From Geobacter sp. (GTDB lineage Bacteria > Desulfobacterota > Desulfuromonadia > Geobacterales > Geobacteraceae): DNA of 64,000 nucleotides. Position 1 is the first letter of the stretch, and every line of letters starts with the position of its first letter. A program made the translations under genes and the position numbers. Below the pieces are notes generated by a model. The model was not told the DNA's origin and ran no database searches. It saw only the letters and a program-made list of their open reading frames with translations. Location: NCBI GenBank assembly GCA_016177775.1, contig JACOUQ010000003.1, forward strand, positions 124,001 to 188,000. Reading direction: 5' to 3'. Below, piece by piece: positions 49,968 through 59,632 of this stretch.

Positions 49968-52900
49968 TCAGCTCCCTTGCCACTCTCGGGCAGTACGTTT
50001 TTGTTCATTCGTATAGTGCAGATTGTTCCAACGGTTGCCGTCAAATTCCTTGCCACCGGCAAAGTTCTCCATCTGGCCATCCCATCCCCAAAACCAGGGG
50101 AAATCTTCTTTTTTCCGTTCCGGCTCCTTGCCGCGATCCTTGTCCCACTTGATATTCTTGGGTGTTGTGCGCAAGATACAAGCGTTAGCAGCTTTAGAGC
50201 CGTAAGGCTTGGCGACCATAAAAGGGCGAATATTTAGGCGGACACCGTCGTTTATGTCTGGTTCCCAGCCAATCGGCTGCTGGTGGAGGGGCTTCCAGCG
50301 AATAAAAATGTCGTATGGAGACTCACCGTTACGGATTCTTTCCAGTTCAGTTTTTAAGTGTTCTGCCGCAACCAGCCGGGCATCGGCACCTTCCACCCCG
50401 GCAGCCTGATCGCGACGCTGTCCGTCGATCCAGTCCCCCAGATAGGTGTAGATCAATTTATCCAGAGTGCGCCGACCTTCGCCATTTGGTGCAGCCAGCA
50501 AGTGATAGTTGACTAGCGCATGGAAACCATCACGCCGGCCATCCCAGATGTGCCAAATAAAGGGGCGGTGTTGGAAGAGCTCACAGTGCTGGGCGAAGAA
50601 ACCGTCCCGCAACCAGTCATCCAGAGATTTGCCGGCATATCCGACTTCAGTCAGCAGGGTGGCCTGCTTTGCCGCCGACCACTCTTCGCCATAGGCATCG
50701 GCAAGGAGGGCATTGAGCCGCTCATCAGCAGGAGGTTCGCCCTTCAACGGATTTAGGCAGACGATTCCGTCATCGTCGGGATGCGTTTCCAGACTGTCAT
50801 TGCCGACTATTGGACATTCGGGGAAGCTGAATCCATTTTGCCGGGGCCAACGATAGCAAAGAAGACGGGCAACAGCAACCTGAAGGGGGTTGTCGGAGTC
50901 TTTAGGATGGCCGGCAAAAAGCCATTGGGGGGGGGCGTTTGAGTATGGTTTCGGAATGCCGTTGGGGAATAAGCTCTTAGCTTGGCTTTTCCAATGTTCC
51001 TGATCGAATGGCACGTCAGTCAAAACACTTGTGGCTGCTGAAACACGAGGATCTATTGTTCTAACCAGTTCCTCATACTCTTTTGAATTCAAAAAAGCAT
51101 ATACGGGCAGGAAGTTGGATTCATCATTTGGACAGATTAAAACCGCCCCTTTGGAAAAGCTGCCTGTCGGAAAAATAGAAGCCGTTATTCCTCTCACTCT
51201 TCCGACTAAGATCCCTTTGCGTTTCCAAAGCTCAGTATTTTGTATCCTTGCCTGTGGACTTTCAGCTAGCTCTCCTTCTCCTCCCTGCCAATACATTGCA
51301 GTTGCGCAATCACAATAGTCCCAATGCGGGAAACCAGGTCCACAATACGGAATCCAATCTTTAAACGATAACAACTCCCAAAACTGACGAAGAAATTTGT
51401 CTCCATCTCCAGTGGAACATCCCTCTCCAGAAGATACATACTTAGATAGTGGAGAAAATGAAGAAGCTTTTGCTATTGATATCCTTGATTGCTTAGCGTT
51501 TAGGAGTGATTTTTGAGAAATTGAGTAAAGTTCACATAAATCCTTTTCATCCCCATTGCTAAGCCCTGCAAGAGCCGCTACTTTCTTTTCTATAGTCACA
51601 ACTGGATTCCCAGGTTTTGTTGAAACGTCAGCGGCTAGGAAAAGGTTTTCATCAAACGGCAAAGTTTTTGATTGTATCAGGAGGACGGTGTTAGGACCAC
51701 GATTCCCAAAAGTCTGCCAAGCTTCTTCACCTAGTACAGCAGCGAATTTCCATGTTGTTTTTGCAAGGTTTCTTTTCCTAAAAGGCTCATATGCCTTTCC
51801 GACCCACCAATTCTGAGGGAGAACAACTGCAACAATTCCTTTTTCCCTTGCAACACTTAAACAACGTTGCAGCATCAATGTTGATAGATCAGCCGAAGCA
51901 TAAGGAGCGAAAGATTGAGCATAATTCACCAGATCATCGCTATGCCCTTCACGGCCAAGATAAGGAACATTCGTTATTACCAACTCAAACTGCTCCGCGA
52001 GGATCTCGGTTGCTTTTGTCATTCCCTGTGCAGCAACTGCCATCTCTTCTATTTCATCTCCATTATGGCTGATAAGTAGGGGGGCAAGCAGAGGTTCTAG
52101 TTCATGAAAACCTGCCTCATACAAATCACCACCTGCTTGCCGAGGATCTATCAAGCTACCGAGATTTGGAGCTTTGGCAAAGAGATCATAAAGGCTCTCC
52201 AGACCGGCTTTTACCCGTGCAGAGAACAGATTATCCTTGCTGCCGAAAAGGTCCCGATCTGGAGACACCGGCAGGTTGGCAGACACCTGCTCGGCCAGCT
52301 TCAACCATTCAGACTTGCTTACTCCCAGCGATAAGCCGGAACAAGCAAGATGGAGCGGTGGCAGGGCTCGAAAACCGACCATCCGCCATGCTGCAAAGGC
52401 GAGATTGAACGCGGCAATCTGGGTACAACGTGGATCAATCTCCAGCCCGTAAATATTGTCGCGCAGCACCGCATCAACAGCGGCCTCACGGGATAAACCT
52501 TCTTCATACATCCGGAACTCTACTAGGGTCGGCAAAGCGAAAACGAGGAAATGGCCGCTCCCCATGCTCGGGTCCAGCAGCTTGATCTCCTTCGCCAATT
52601 TCGGCCAGCCATCAAAGATGCCAGCCGCCGGTCGCCATACACCATCATCATCCTGGACAAAACGGAGGTAATCCCAGTCAATCCCGCCAACAGCGCAGGC
52701 TACTCGAAGCTCAATCTCACTAGTTGCTGTCCTCGCCAATTCATGGTTCTGGGCCAGAACTTTTCCCGCCCACCACGCCCCCAGCGTATTGTGGAGGAGG
52801 AAATAGACCATGTAATCCTCGGTGAAAAGCTGGGTGACTGCTGGTAACTCGTCGGCGCCGATCTTGACACCGGAGTCATTCACTTCTTTTTTTCGAGCGG

Positions 52901-53468
52901 TCTGCCAAAACTGATACACCCACCCCAGGCTATCATCAGCCAGAAAGACCTCAGTCGGCAGAACCTTCAGCAGGTCCTCCAGTTCCGAACGGGTTTCCGG
53001 CGGCAAGCCAACCTCCAACACAGGATCACCTGACCGGAAAATCTGCGGCAGCATCCGTTCAGCGTAGGTACTGGCCAGTTCTAGCCAGTCCGTACCCTGT
53101 TCCCGCGCCAACTCCTGACATTCGTCCAGAGTTAAGGGCATTCCGGATTCCGGTTCGATCAACAGATCAGCCTCGGCCAGAAAACGGGCGAAGAGCATCC
53201 GGTGCCACTGCTCGTAGGCACATTCAGTCATCAAATGGTTGATTGTCTGGATGCCGCGCACAGAATCCCGCTGGTCACCGAGCTGCCGGCCATGCGCCCG
53301 GAGTCGGTTACGTAGAAACCGTTGTTCCGGTGTCATGCCCCCCCACGGTTCATGGTGATGAACGGCAAGCTGCTCCAGAACCTTGCGTGAGCCGGCCTCG
53401 GCGACCCGACGGGCCTTGGTGACAGTCTTTTCCAGATCCTTACGGATATTGCGAGCAAGAGTGGTCAT
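49968..53468 (-). CDS. pglX: BREX site-specific DNA methyltransferase PglX
   Basis: The 1166-aa protein carries the SAM-binding motif LLDPSMGSGHFLV (about residue 283) and a catalytic motif VITNVPYLGREGH (about 493), where Val replaces the first Pro of NPPY, a variant I associate with BREX PglX. The C-terminal part contains the target recognition domain. PglX methylates an adenine in an asymmetric host motif, marking self DNA; unmodified phage is blocked by the complex. The recognition motif cannot be read from sequence. Codons in the middle third are more AT-rich than the flanks, consistent with exchange of the recognition region. Confidence 0.95.
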   Translation of the reverse strand: MTTLARNIRKDLEKTVTKARRVAEAGSRKVLEQLAVHHHEPWGGMTPEQRFLRNRLRAHGRQLGDQRDSVRGIQTINHLMTECAYEQWHRMLFARFLAEADLLIEPESGMPLTLDECQELAREQGTDWLELASTYAERMLPQIFRSGDPVLEVGLPPETRSELEDLLKVLPTEVFLADDSLGWVYQFWQTARKKEVNDSGVKIGADELPAVTQLFTEDYMVYFLLHNTLGAWWAGKVLAQNHELARTATSEIELRVACAVGGIDWDYLRFVQDDDGVWRPAAGIFDGWPKLAKEIKLLDPSMGSGHFLVFALPTLVEFRMYEEGLSREAAVDAVLRDNIYGLEIDPRCTQIAAFNLAFAAWRMVGFRALPPLHLACSGLSLGVSKSEWLKLAEQVSANLPVSPDRDLFGSKDNLFSARVKAGLESLYDLFAKAPNLGSLIDPRQAGGDLYEAGFHELEPLLAPLLISHNGDEIEEMAVAAQGMTKATEILAEQFELVITNVPYLGREGHSDDLVNYAQSFAPYASADLSTLMLQRCLSVAREKGIVAVVLPQNWWVGKAYEPFRKRNLAKTTWKFAAVLGEEAWQTFGNRGPNTVLLIQSKTLPFDENLFLAADVSTKPGNPVVTIEKKVAALAGLSNGDEKDLCELYSISQKSLLNAKQSRISIAKASSFSPLSKYVSSGEGCSTGDGDKFLRQFWELLSFKDWIPYCGPGFPHWDYCDCATAMYWQGGEGELAESPQARIQNTELWKRKGILVGRVRGITASIFPTGSFSKGAVLICPNDESNFLPVYAFLNSKEYEELVRTIDPRVSAATSVLTDVPFDQEHWKSQAKSLFPNGIPKPYSNAPPQWLFAGHPKDSDNPLQVAVARLLCYRWPRQNGFSFPECPIVGNDSLETHPDDDGIVCLNPLKGEPPADERLNALLADAYGEEWSAAKQATLLTEVGYAGKSLDDWLRDGFFAQHCELFQHRPFIWHIWDGRRDGFHALVNYHLLAAPNGEGRRTLDKLIYTYLGDWIDGQRRDQAAGVEGADARLVAAEHLKTELERIRNGESPYDIFIRWKPLHQQPIGWEPDINDGVRLNIRPFMVAKPYGSKAANACILRTTPKNIKWDKDRGKEPERKKEDFPWFWGWDGQMENFAGGKEFDGNRWNNLHYTNEQKRTAREWQGS

Positions 53469-53480
53469 AATGTCACATCC

Positions 53481-56400
53481 TTAATTGATCAGTACCGGCC
53501 CTTGCTTCACAGCCTCGGTTAGCTTCTCCCTCTGTCGCTCCAACCACCCGTTCACATCAGACTCATTCCGGAGAGTCGTCCGTTCCAGGGTAATGTGCTG
53601 CACCTTGGGCTCCAGAATCTTGGCGGCTCGCTCAATAGCCTGCTGGATACGTCCTGAAATAGCGTCTATTTCGGTACGGGTCGCATCAAGGGACTTAGTG
53701 CTCAGGTGGGCCAGCAGCGATTCATCCGAGGCGATATCATGCTTGGTAAGCGGCACCAAACCGACTGCGGTCTTAATTGTTTCCCGGTCAGCAGGGTTCA
53801 ACTTCTGCCAAAGGTCGTTGGCGTCCAGACTTTTCAGGCCGGCGTCGAGTGCCGTCCCATACTCAGTAACGATAGTATTGACTGCATCCCGAAGTAACCC
53901 GGCAACAGCCAACCTAATCGGGGCTACCGGATCGGACGGTTCCAGAAGCAGGCGCTGGTCACGAATGGCGGCAATCTGATCAAGGTGGGATTCAGCGCCG
54001 GCTAACCCCTGGGCATGAGTGCTGAGGCTTACCACATTATCCCAAACCGGTTTCCGCTGTGTAACGAGTTCACTTATGGCCTTCCAGTCCTTGATTTTCG
54101 CCTCAAAATCAGCCGCCTTATCCTTAATGGCGACCAGCTGCTCATTGCCAACCAAGCGCTGGATATCCCCGATGTCGGTTACTGCCGGTGCCGCCGGCAA
54201 GGGTGCAGCCCCACCGGCAGACCGCCCGAGGGATAACAGTGTCGTAAGAAACTCCGGGGCCTTGGCCGCTTCCTCCCCGGCCTTGAACGGAATGGCAAGC
54301 TGAGTGAAGAGCTTGCGCAGTAACAGCCGGTCCTGCACTGACAGGGTGGTCTTTTCCACCCGGAACTCGGCCTTGGGGATCTTGTTCTGATCGATCTGAC
54401 CGAGGGGGATCGGAACACCGTTAAGCAAGGCGGTAACGTGCTGGGAACGGTGCAGAGCGATCAAGGCGGCATCCACCGCATCCCGCGGCCAACCGAAGGG
54501 GGAGCCGCTAAGAGTCTTGCGGATGTCAGTGCCGGTTTTGCCGGCGCCGATGGTGGATAGTACCTGCTGGCAGACCGGGTGTTTCTCGGTGGCATCGGTG
54601 TGCCCGGTCGGCTGTAACGGGAGGTCAGCCCCATCCCGTGCCCGCTTGATGACAGTTTCCCAGGCGTTAGAATCGGCATCTTTGAAACGGGGAAACATTC
54701 TTACCAGAGCATCAAGTGCGGCGTTTTTCACCCGCTCGTCAAGGGTCAAATGGAGCAGTTCGCTACCGCCCCCCTGAAAGACCTTCGTCGCATTGGCGAC
54801 AATGTCGCGCACCAGTCTATTGCGATCAGCAGCCGCCTTGAGCCGCCGGCTCTCCATGCTCTGCCGGGCCTCCCGCCCCTCATCTGTGGTCGGATTTCCC
54901 TTGGCGTCCAGCGTCTGTTGGGCGGCATCAGTTTCCACGATTGTCCGGCGCAAGTCTTCAGCATCCTTTCTGGCAATAAAGACATAGACGACAGGACTAT
55001 CAGCTCCGGCGGTACGAGCAGCCTCCAGCACATCTTTTTCAGCGCATGACCAGCCATCGCGTACCCAGACCGGAATAGTGACACCATCGGGTATGGGCGG
55101 AGTCTGGTCCCGATGGACAGCAAGCTGCCGGGTCTCCTTGGCCAGTCCCTGTACCAGCTTTACGCTGCGGATAATCTTGTCCGTTTCCGCATAGAGCAGC
55201 TGGTCGCGGCGGAACTGGATAGCAGACTCATCGTTGGTCAGCTTGGTCTGGCGATTACGGAACTCACGATCCCAGTCAACCCCCTCGCGTGTCTGCAGGC
55301 GGTATTCATCGCCGACCGGCATCAGAATACCCTGGTCCGCCAACCGAATCAGGACCGCTTCCACATCAGAGCGAAGCTTCCCGTTATCGGCGGTCAAGTC
55401 GTCCACCATCAAGTCGGCAATATGATCCTTGTTGGCCCGGACACCGATATCAGCACCGGCCTCCCGCTTGAGCTTACCGATCAAGAAGACCAGACCGCAG
55501 ATACGCTGGGCCAGCGCCCCCTCGTTCTTGCCCACCTGGATAATCCGCTCGCTGATTTCCCAAAGTAATACGCCGGTATTGAGCATTTCCGGGGCCAGGG
55601 CGTCGTAGAGCTCATCAGCCGGGACTACGGAACCGAGAGGCTTCTTGGCTATCTTGGCAACGGCATCATGGATAATCCGGAGCTGGGAACGGAGCTGGCT
55701 ATGGGTACCGGCGGAATCGATCTGCCGGAAACAGTGCTCCCAGAAACGCCGGCGCACCGGCAGCAGGGGGTAGTCGTCAACGATAATATCCCGGTCTTCG
55801 GCGCTCTCGCCGATCTTGGTCCCCTGGAGCTGCCGGGAAACCTCGCCGGCATTGGCATCCATGACCGACTTCACCTCCGGAACCGCCGTCGGCTTTTTCT
55901 GGAGGAGAACCTTGCGAGTAACCGTTTCCACTTCGGCATCGGACAGCTGCACCGGTATCGTGAAACGATCCATCAGCTTATGGAGGAGCTGGACATCGGT
56001 AAGAGCGCTCTGCCCGGCGCCGACGATAATCACCTGGCTGTCGAACTGCTTGGAAACAGCCTCGGCAACCTCGGTAACGATTACCGACCGCTCGTTGGAG
56101 GTGCCAATGTACGCCTGCACCTCATCCAGCACCAACAGGGTGCATGGAGTCCGGCCATTACTGCCAACCAGTTTCAGCGCATCCTTGCAGGCGTGCAGGA
56201 ATTCATCGGTGGTTATATCGGAGAGCGGTTTCGGGAACTGGGAGCGGAATGCCTGTTTGGCCTCGGCCTCACTGGTAGCAAAGTTCGGGTCGCACTTCAT
56301 CACTGCCTGCGCCAGGGTGCCGCTGACGTAGAGGTTACGAAGCTCTTTCTCAAACTCTTTCCCGGCGGCCTGCACAGTAGCCTTGACTGAATCGTAGTAA

Positions 56401-56933
56401 CCCTGTGAATGGAGCCAGAGGCAAAACATTGCCGGGGCGTATTCCGCCGGCAATCCCACGGCACGGAAGATAAATTTCAGGATGGTGATGCGTACATCAT
56501 CCATGGTGCCGCTGGGCATGGCCCCGGAAGCAGCCAAGAGACCGCCGCCCCGTTTGCCGGCAGTGTCAAGCTCCCACAGGAGGGCTTTCAGATCTTCAGG
56601 GATAACCGGGACAAGACTTCTCGCCGTGCTGCCGTCGGGGAATTCGGTATCTTGCCAAAGGTGGCAAAGCATCTTCAGAAAATGCGACTTGCCGCTGCCG
56701 TAGAAGCCGCTGATCCAGCTCCCTTTCTGGCTGGTGCGGCTCTGGTTTTCCAGGTAGGACCGGATGACCCGTTGCAGGCCATCGGCATACTGACCTTCAC
56801 AGACAAAGGTGGAAAGTTCGAACTGAAGCTCGCGGATGGTCTTCTCGTCCGTCAGATCGGCAATCCGGGCCTGCCCCTGGTTGGCAAGGGCATTTTCCGC
56901 CGGATCCCGCATGAGTACTTCATGGATATTCAT
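53481..56933 (-). CDS. brxC: BREX ATPase BrxC
   Basis: The 1150-aa protein has the P-loop SGFYGSGKSHFLKMLCHL (about residue 80), Walker B CTLLVLDEVQAYIG (about 270) and sensor-like IIVGAGQSAL (about 305). BrxC is the large AAA+ ATPase of BREX, a member of the ORC/Cdc6-like group, needed for both methylation and defence. It overlaps brxB by 4 bases and is followed by pglX 12 bases later. Length is typical. Confidence 0.95.
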   Translation of the reverse strand: MNIHEVLMRDPAENALANQGQARIADLTDEKTIRELQFELSTFVCEGQYADGLQRVIRSYLENQSRTSQKGSWISGFYGSGKSHFLKMLCHLWQDTEFPDGSTARSLVPVIPEDLKALLWELDTAGKRGGGLLAASGAMPSGTMDDVRITILKFIFRAVGLPAEYAPAMFCLWLHSQGYYDSVKATVQAAGKEFEKELRNLYVSGTLAQAVMKCDPNFATSEAEAKQAFRSQFPKPLSDITTDEFLHACKDALKLVGSNGRTPCTLLVLDEVQAYIGTSNERSVIVTEVAEAVSKQFDSQVIIVGAGQSALTDVQLLHKLMDRFTIPVQLSDAEVETVTRKVLLQKKPTAVPEVKSVMDANAGEVSRQLQGTKIGESAEDRDIIVDDYPLLPVRRRFWEHCFRQIDSAGTHSQLRSQLRIIHDAVAKIAKKPLGSVVPADELYDALAPEMLNTGVLLWEISERIIQVGKNEGALAQRICGLVFLIGKLKREAGADIGVRANKDHIADLMVDDLTADNGKLRSDVEAVLIRLADQGILMPVGDEYRLQTREGVDWDREFRNRQTKLTNDESAIQFRRDQLLYAETDKIIRSVKLVQGLAKETRQLAVHRDQTPPIPDGVTIPVWVRDGWSCAEKDVLEAARTAGADSPVVYVFIARKDAEDLRRTIVETDAAQQTLDAKGNPTTDEGREARQSMESRRLKAAADRNRLVRDIVANATKVFQGGGSELLHLTLDERVKNAALDALVRMFPRFKDADSNAWETVIKRARDGADLPLQPTGHTDATEKHPVCQQVLSTIGAGKTGTDIRKTLSGSPFGWPRDAVDAALIALHRSQHVTALLNGVPIPLGQIDQNKIPKAEFRVEKTTLSVQDRLLLRKLFTQLAIPFKAGEEAAKAPEFLTTLLSLGRSAGGAAPLPAAPAVTDIGDIQRLVGNEQLVAIKDKAADFEAKIKDWKAISELVTQRKPVWDNVVSLSTHAQGLAGAESHLDQIAAIRDQRLLLEPSDPVAPIRLAVAGLLRDAVNTIVTEYGTALDAGLKSLDANDLWQKLNPADRETIKTAVGLVPLTKHDIASDESLLAHLSTKSLDATRTEIDAISGRIQQAIERAAKILEPKVQHITLERTTLRNESDVNGWLERQREKLTEAVKQGPVLIN

Positions 56934-57493
56934 ATGGCTCCTCCTTCACCGTGAAGCGTTATGGGTACGGCCATGTAGTTCCAGCCGTCACGAGCGTCGA
57001 GCAGGCGGTAGTTATTGCGGTCGATGTGGCCTGGGAAGAATACGACCAGCCTGCCGCGAATGTCACCCTCGACGGCTTTCAAGAGGTTTGAGACGCTGGC
57101 GAATCCGAAGAGAGACCCGACACCGAATACCGCAACCACGGAGTTTTGAGTCACCTCCGGCTGGGCAAGAACAGCTTGAATTCGATCTGCGGTGAACCGT
57201 GTAAACTCTTCATCCAGCTTCAACTGTAGATCTTCGGGGGAGGAGAAATACTCTTCACGATACTCATCCTCAGCCATCCAGGCAGCAAACGCGGCGCTGA
57301 CATCGATTTCGTGCCAGTCATGACCGGCCTGTCGCGTTGCGGTTTCAAACGCCAGCTTCCGCGCCCGAAGCGTCCGCTCCATCTCCTTATCGTAGATCAC
57401 GACTATGACCCGCTGCGCCCCGGCGATGGTGCGTTGCCAGGGGGTCGCAATGTGGCGGCCATATAGCTCGGCAATATCCTCTATGCGGGACAT
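56930..57493 (-). CDS. brxB: BREX protein BrxB (DUF1788)
   Basis: ATG 57493 (MSRIEDIAELYGRHI) lies one base after the brxA stop, with a GGGAGGGATTTG ribosome binding site; longer frames would run into brxA. The 187-aa protein matches DUF1788 in length and in segments RVIVVIYDKEMER and LVVFFPGHIDRNNYRLLD. BrxB is a small BREX core component that probably bridges BrxC and PglZ. It overlaps brxC by 4 bases. Confidence 0.92.
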   Translation of the reverse strand: MSRIEDIAELYGRHIATPWQRTIAGAQRVIVVIYDKEMERTLRARKLAFETATRQAGHDWHEIDVSAAFAAWMAEDEYREEYFSSPEDLQLKLDEEFTRFTADRIQAVLAQPEVTQNSVVAVFGVGSLFGFASVSNLLKAVEGDIRGRLVVFFPGHIDRNNYRLLDARDGWNYMAVPITLHGEGGAI

Positions 57494-57494
57494 A

Positions 57495-58298
57495 TCAAAT
57501 CCCTCCCTGACCAGGGTTAAGGCGACTGAGATTGATTTCGACAACATCACCAGACATCCGGAGGTCAATAAGGCCAAGCCGTTTGGCTTCAACAGCCATA
57601 TCTCGTGCCTGTGGCGGTGCACAGTCCAGCAGCCGCATCCAGCCTGAAGCAAACAGATCAGCGCTGCGGAACCCGACCTGGTACCCAAGGTAGAGGGCAA
57701 ATGCCGTAGTAGCCGGTGTCGGATTCACCAAGCGTCTCTTCTTGAAAGTGCGTCCCTCCAAGTGACCGGCCTGACTCCACGAGCTGGCAATGTTTCGCAC
57801 CACTTTATCGAGAATTTCATCGTTCAGGCGGTCACCGACAACATCCCGCAGTGCGGCTTTCACCGGATCACGCAGAAACTCGGCGCCGTCGTTGAGGCTT
57901 AATATCGGAGATACGGTTGAAGCCAGAAGTGGATCGCGGGCTACAGCGCACAGAAGAGCAAGCTGCCTGCGTCCCGCATCATCCAGATCCCAGAGCCGGC
58001 GGAACACCCGGAAAAGAGGAATGGATGGGTCAAGCCCGTACAATTCCCCTAGCCGCTGATTAGTTAGTCTCCTGGTGGATGAAGTCGGTTTTGATAAGCA
58101 ATTGTCATCGACAATAGCTGACGCATAGTCCTGCCTTCGTGACTCGCCCCCTACGGAAGCCAGCACAGTACTCAGCTCGTCAAACATCATGGTGCGACTG
58201 GTATGGGTCCCTTTTGCACCAAACCGGAAGCCGGCACGCTCGGCATCATCAACCGTGACCGTTGTTGGAAATAATTCGATAGTGCCCACTGGTTTCAT
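57495..58298 (-). CDS. brxA: BREX protein BrxA (DUF1819)
   Basis: The 267-aa protein is at the first position of the canonical operon. It has the DUF1819/BrxA features of a winged-helix, DNA-binding protein: GLDPSIPLFRVFRRLWDL, HLEGRTFKKRRLVNPTP and the C-terminal TTAFALYLGYQVG. BrxA is dispensable for modification in some BREX systems and appears to bind DNA. ATG 58298 has GAGGTGAAAAG upstream. The promoter and tandem repeats lie just before it. Confidence 0.9.
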   Translation of the reverse strand: MKPVGTIELFPTTVTVDDAERAGFRFGAKGTHTSRTMMFDELSTVLASVGGESRRQDYASAIVDDNCLSKPTSSTRRLTNQRLGELYGLDPSIPLFRVFRRLWDLDDAGRRQLALLCAVARDPLLASTVSPILSLNDGAEFLRDPVKAALRDVVGDRLNDEILDKVVRNIASSWSQAGHLEGRTFKKRRLVNPTPATTAFALYLGYQVGFRSADLFASGWMRLLDCAPPQARDMAVEAKRLGLIDLRMSGDVVEINLSRLNPGQGGI

Positions 58299-58309
58299 CT
58301 TTTCACCTC

Positions 58310-58361
58310 GCCGGCAAACTTGCCGGCAAACTATATATCACAAAAATGTTAGCGTTGTCAA
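58310..58361 (-). promoter_or_regulatory. BREX promoter with tandem direct-repeat operator
   Basis: On the minus strand TTGACA (58356-58361) and TATATA (58332-58337) are 18 bases apart, a near-consensus sigma-70 promoter 34 bases before brxA. Two identical 11-base direct repeats GCCGGCAAACT (58310-58320, 58322-58332; 12-base period) start at the -10 edge and cover the expected transcription start, where a bound repressor would block transcription. Confidence 0.75.
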
Positions 58362-58707
58362 ACCTCAAATTGAATTCCATCTTGGCAGCAAATGAAATTT
58401 ACGAAGCCAAATTTAAAAATCCGCCTACCGATACATCATGCGGGCTCGTACCTGAAAGACTCACATCATTCTCGACAGTAAGTGGGTGAACAATAGTTTA
58501 ATATCTAGAAATGAGGAGGAGGGAGATATGTCAGGAATTAAAGAATGTAAGAATGAGTACAGGAGCCGCCCATCGCCGAGCGGCTGATTTCATTTCAGAC
58601 AGGAAATGCATTAGTTTGGTGACATCGAGATTTCCATCTTTTAGTGCTAATGCCACATAATTCAAGAAGAACCACTCAACAAATTGGGAGGGATCGAGAT
58701 ATCCCCT
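58362..58707. other. Gap between BREX operon and HD-GYP unit
   Basis: There is no convincing gene in about 345 bases. A possible leader peptide of 19 codons on + (58528-58587) follows GAGGAGGAGGGAG, a very strong ribosome binding site, but is too short to support. A short hairpin AGCCGC/GCGGCT is at about 58563-58585. The gap probably marks the right edge of the defence island. Confidence 0.35.
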
Positions 58708-58971
58708 TCACGCCCTCACTCTGTCAGAAGCGCCGCTATTCGCCAGTTCAGCAGCATTGGCAAAGCCGTCGATGAAGGCCTTTACCTCCCGCGGCGATCC
58801 CCGATAAAGGTCAAGACAACGCGCCTGTCCTTCCTTGGGCCTTCGTACAAGGCGAAACATAGAGTATTCATTACCACGGCGTTCAACTTTCAGCCCGGAA
58901 TCCCAATGCTTGAGTTGCTCGTTATTGATCCTACGGCACATATCGACCAGCGCCCGTTCGGTGACCTTCAT
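58708..58971 (-). CDS. Small basic protein coupled to the HD-GYP gene
   Basis: ATG 58971 overlaps the HD-GYP stop by 4 bases (ATGA), giving 87 aa. The N terminus is helical (RALVDMCRRINNEQLKHW), the middle is strand-like and basic (LKVERRGNEYSMFRLVRRP), and the end has another helix (REVKAFIDGFANAAELA). It has no membrane segment. Its coupling to the HD-GYP gene suggests a shared role, which I cannot name. Confidence 0.6.
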   Translation of the reverse strand: MKVTERALVDMCRRINNEQLKHWDSGLKVERRGNEYSMFRLVRRPKEGQARCLDLYRGSPREVKAFIDGFANAAELANSGASDRVRA

Positions 58972-59621
58972 GGACGCCCCCCGCCCGTCCCGGAGAATTG
59001 TTCCTTGCCAGTCGATGTCCAGCGTTCCATGGCTATGGCTCCCATGATGGTGGTAATAATGGCTTCCGATTTCTCTCCCTCGAAATAAAGCTCCGCTACC
59101 GCTCTCACCTCCTGGTAAATGAGATCCTGATTCGAGACACGCCTGCGATACGGGCGGTCCTCGAGGAAAGCTGCGATCTTGTCTGCAGCGGCAATGAGGC
59201 GTACCCGGTTATCCAGCACTTCAGACGCCAGGCCCTTCGGATATCCGGAACCGTCAGGAAGCTTATGATGATGAAGAATCACATCTCCGAAAGGTTCGAA
59301 TATCGTCCCACGAACATAGTCATGACCCCAGGCCGGGTGTCTCTCCATTACCTCCCATTCCCTTTCATCCAGCGACCCTCGCTTGTCGAGGATACTGTCC
59401 TGGACGAAGAGCTTGCCGACATCATGGAGCATCCCCGCCAAGTAAGCCTGAGAAGCGGAGAAACCGAAATCATCGTTTGTGCCAACCACGATGTCCCATG
59501 CTATCTCGGCGGTCAGTACTGAATGCCGGTAGAGATGGAGGTTGCGGGCATAAAGGCACTTCTGAACCAGGATCAAAGAATTGTTTTCCAAGGCAATATT
59601 CAGGGCCTTTTTGTCGATCAT
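58968..59621 (-). CDS. HD-GYP-domain phosphohydrolase
   Basis: ATG 59621 gives 217 aa with GGAGG upstream. Key motifs are an early RHSVLTAEIAW, GMLHDVGKLFVQ (HD), RHPAWGHDYV, ILHHHKLPDGSGYPKGL (the GYP motif) and RLIAAADKIAAF. HD-GYP domains hydrolyse cyclic di-GMP or related cyclic dinucleotides. There is no response-regulator receiver domain, so activity may be set by expression. It could lower c-di-GMP, or degrade defence signals such as those of CBASS; the latter is speculation. It sits next to transfer genes. Confidence 0.9.
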   Translation of the reverse strand: MIDKKALNIALENNSLILVQKCLYARNLHLYRHSVLTAEIAWDIVVGTNDDFGFSASQAYLAGMLHDVGKLFVQDSILDKRGSLDEREWEVMERHPAWGHDYVRGTIFEPFGDVILHHHKLPDGSGYPKGLASEVLDNRVRLIAAADKIAAFLEDRPYRRRVSNQDLIYQEVRAVAELYFEGEKSEAIITTIMGAIAMERWTSTGKEQFSGTGGGRP

Positions 59622-59632
59622 ATGCACTCCAG

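Noticed and set aside
58528..58587. A 19-codon leader peptide with a very strong SD
   Set aside because: Too short to support as a gene, and no downstream gene on the same strand would use it as an attenuator.
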